Source: Erinaceus europaeus
Taxonomy: Eukaryota; Chordata; Mammalia; Eulipotyphla; Erinaceidae
Direction: 5' to 3'
DNA length: 64,000 bases
NCBI RefSeq assembly: GCF_950295315.1
Contig: NC_080171.1
Coordinates: forward strand, 99,425,445-99,489,444
Part shown: one piece after another, positions 63,891 through 64,000 of the stretch
Layout of the letters: the number at the start of each line of letters is the position of its first letter
Position numbering within the stretch: the first letter of the stretch is position 1
Notes under the pieces: generated by a model
What the model saw: the letters and a program-made list of their open reading frames with translations, nothing else
What the model was told of the DNA's origin: nothing
Databases searched by the model: none
Translations under genes and position numbers: made by a program

Positions 63891-64000
63891 CTTTTTTTTT
63901 TTTGTGCTTGTAGGGTTACCACTGGGACTCGGTGCCTGCTCCTGGGGGCTATTTTATCCCCCAATTTGTTGCCCTTGTTGTTGTTATTCTTGCCATTGCT
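63891..64000 (-). mobile_element. Type A SINE with 3' module, cut by window end
   Basis: tgcttgtagggttaccactg (module), ccaatttgttgcccttgttg; the rest lies beyond the window. Confidence 0.85.

Noticed and set aside
1..64000. Search for an undescribed multi-gene system
   Set aside because: The only host coding content is one known gene; everything else recognisable is retrotransposon, DNA-transposon relic or simple repeat.

Overview
This window is the 3' half of one mammalian gene on the + strand, buried in retrotransposon-rich introns. Fifteen exons with GT-AG boundaries and compatible phases give about 634 uninterrupted C-terminal codons. I recognise the product as GARNL3 (GTPase-activating Rap/RanGAP domain-like 3). 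The first exon is the linker that follows the RapGAP domain, exons from 11204 to about 42150 carry the CNH (citron homology) domain, and the last exons encode a Ser/Pro/basic tail ending in an acidic stretch before the stop at 61831-61833. A 3'UTR with two AATAAA signals follows. The recognition is from memory of the family, not a search. The earlier GARNL3 exons (including the RapGAP catalytic core) lie upstream of the window.

The organism is a placental mammal, most likely a hedgehog (Erinaceidae). The reasons are several very abundant tRNA-derived SINE types that I associate with that lineage and a lineage-specific L1. No prokaryotic, CRISPR, operon or defence-type content is present, and I found no undescribed protein system.

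Repeat names used below are mine. Type A SINE: about 280 bp, tRNA-like head beginning gggagtcgggcggtagcgc with a B-box-like ggttcgagcccc, a pyrimidine-rich middle, and a CAA/TAA-rich 3' part with a poly(A) tail; some copies carry an extra 3' module of about 60 bp beginning gcctccagg and ending cctggaggc. Type B: about 220 bp, head ggggccaggtggtggcgcac, tail with AATAAATAAAGATAAT. Type C: about 150 bp, head ggtctgggaggtggcgcagt, internal tctcaagcatgaggtcctga, tail with AATAAATAAA. Type D: about 120 bp, head gggagatagcataatggtta, ending in the hairpin-like accagagc...gctctggt. Type G: older, head ggctggagagatagctcac, later ccccaccacactgaaggaag. Family F: a non-coding, poly(A)-tailed repeat of up to about 0.95 kb.

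Layout: 1-690 truncated L1 ORF1 piece; 1.2-5.7 kb three exons with SINEs between; 5.7-11.2 kb SINEs, an isolated L1 5'UTR piece and a 5'-truncated L1; 11.2-24.8 kb five exons; 24.8-32.3 kb intron with serial and nested SINE insertions; 32.3-44.0 kb four exons, old L2/L1/MIR relics and a very short L1 3'-end insertion; 44.0-56.7 kb a large intron with a GAA/GGA tract, an LTR-like segment, a long family F copy and a near-full-length 5.9-kb L1 with a 17-bp target-site duplication (TSD); 56.7-61.8 kb the last three coding exons; 61.8-64.0 kb the 3'UTR and downstream flank, with more SINEs.
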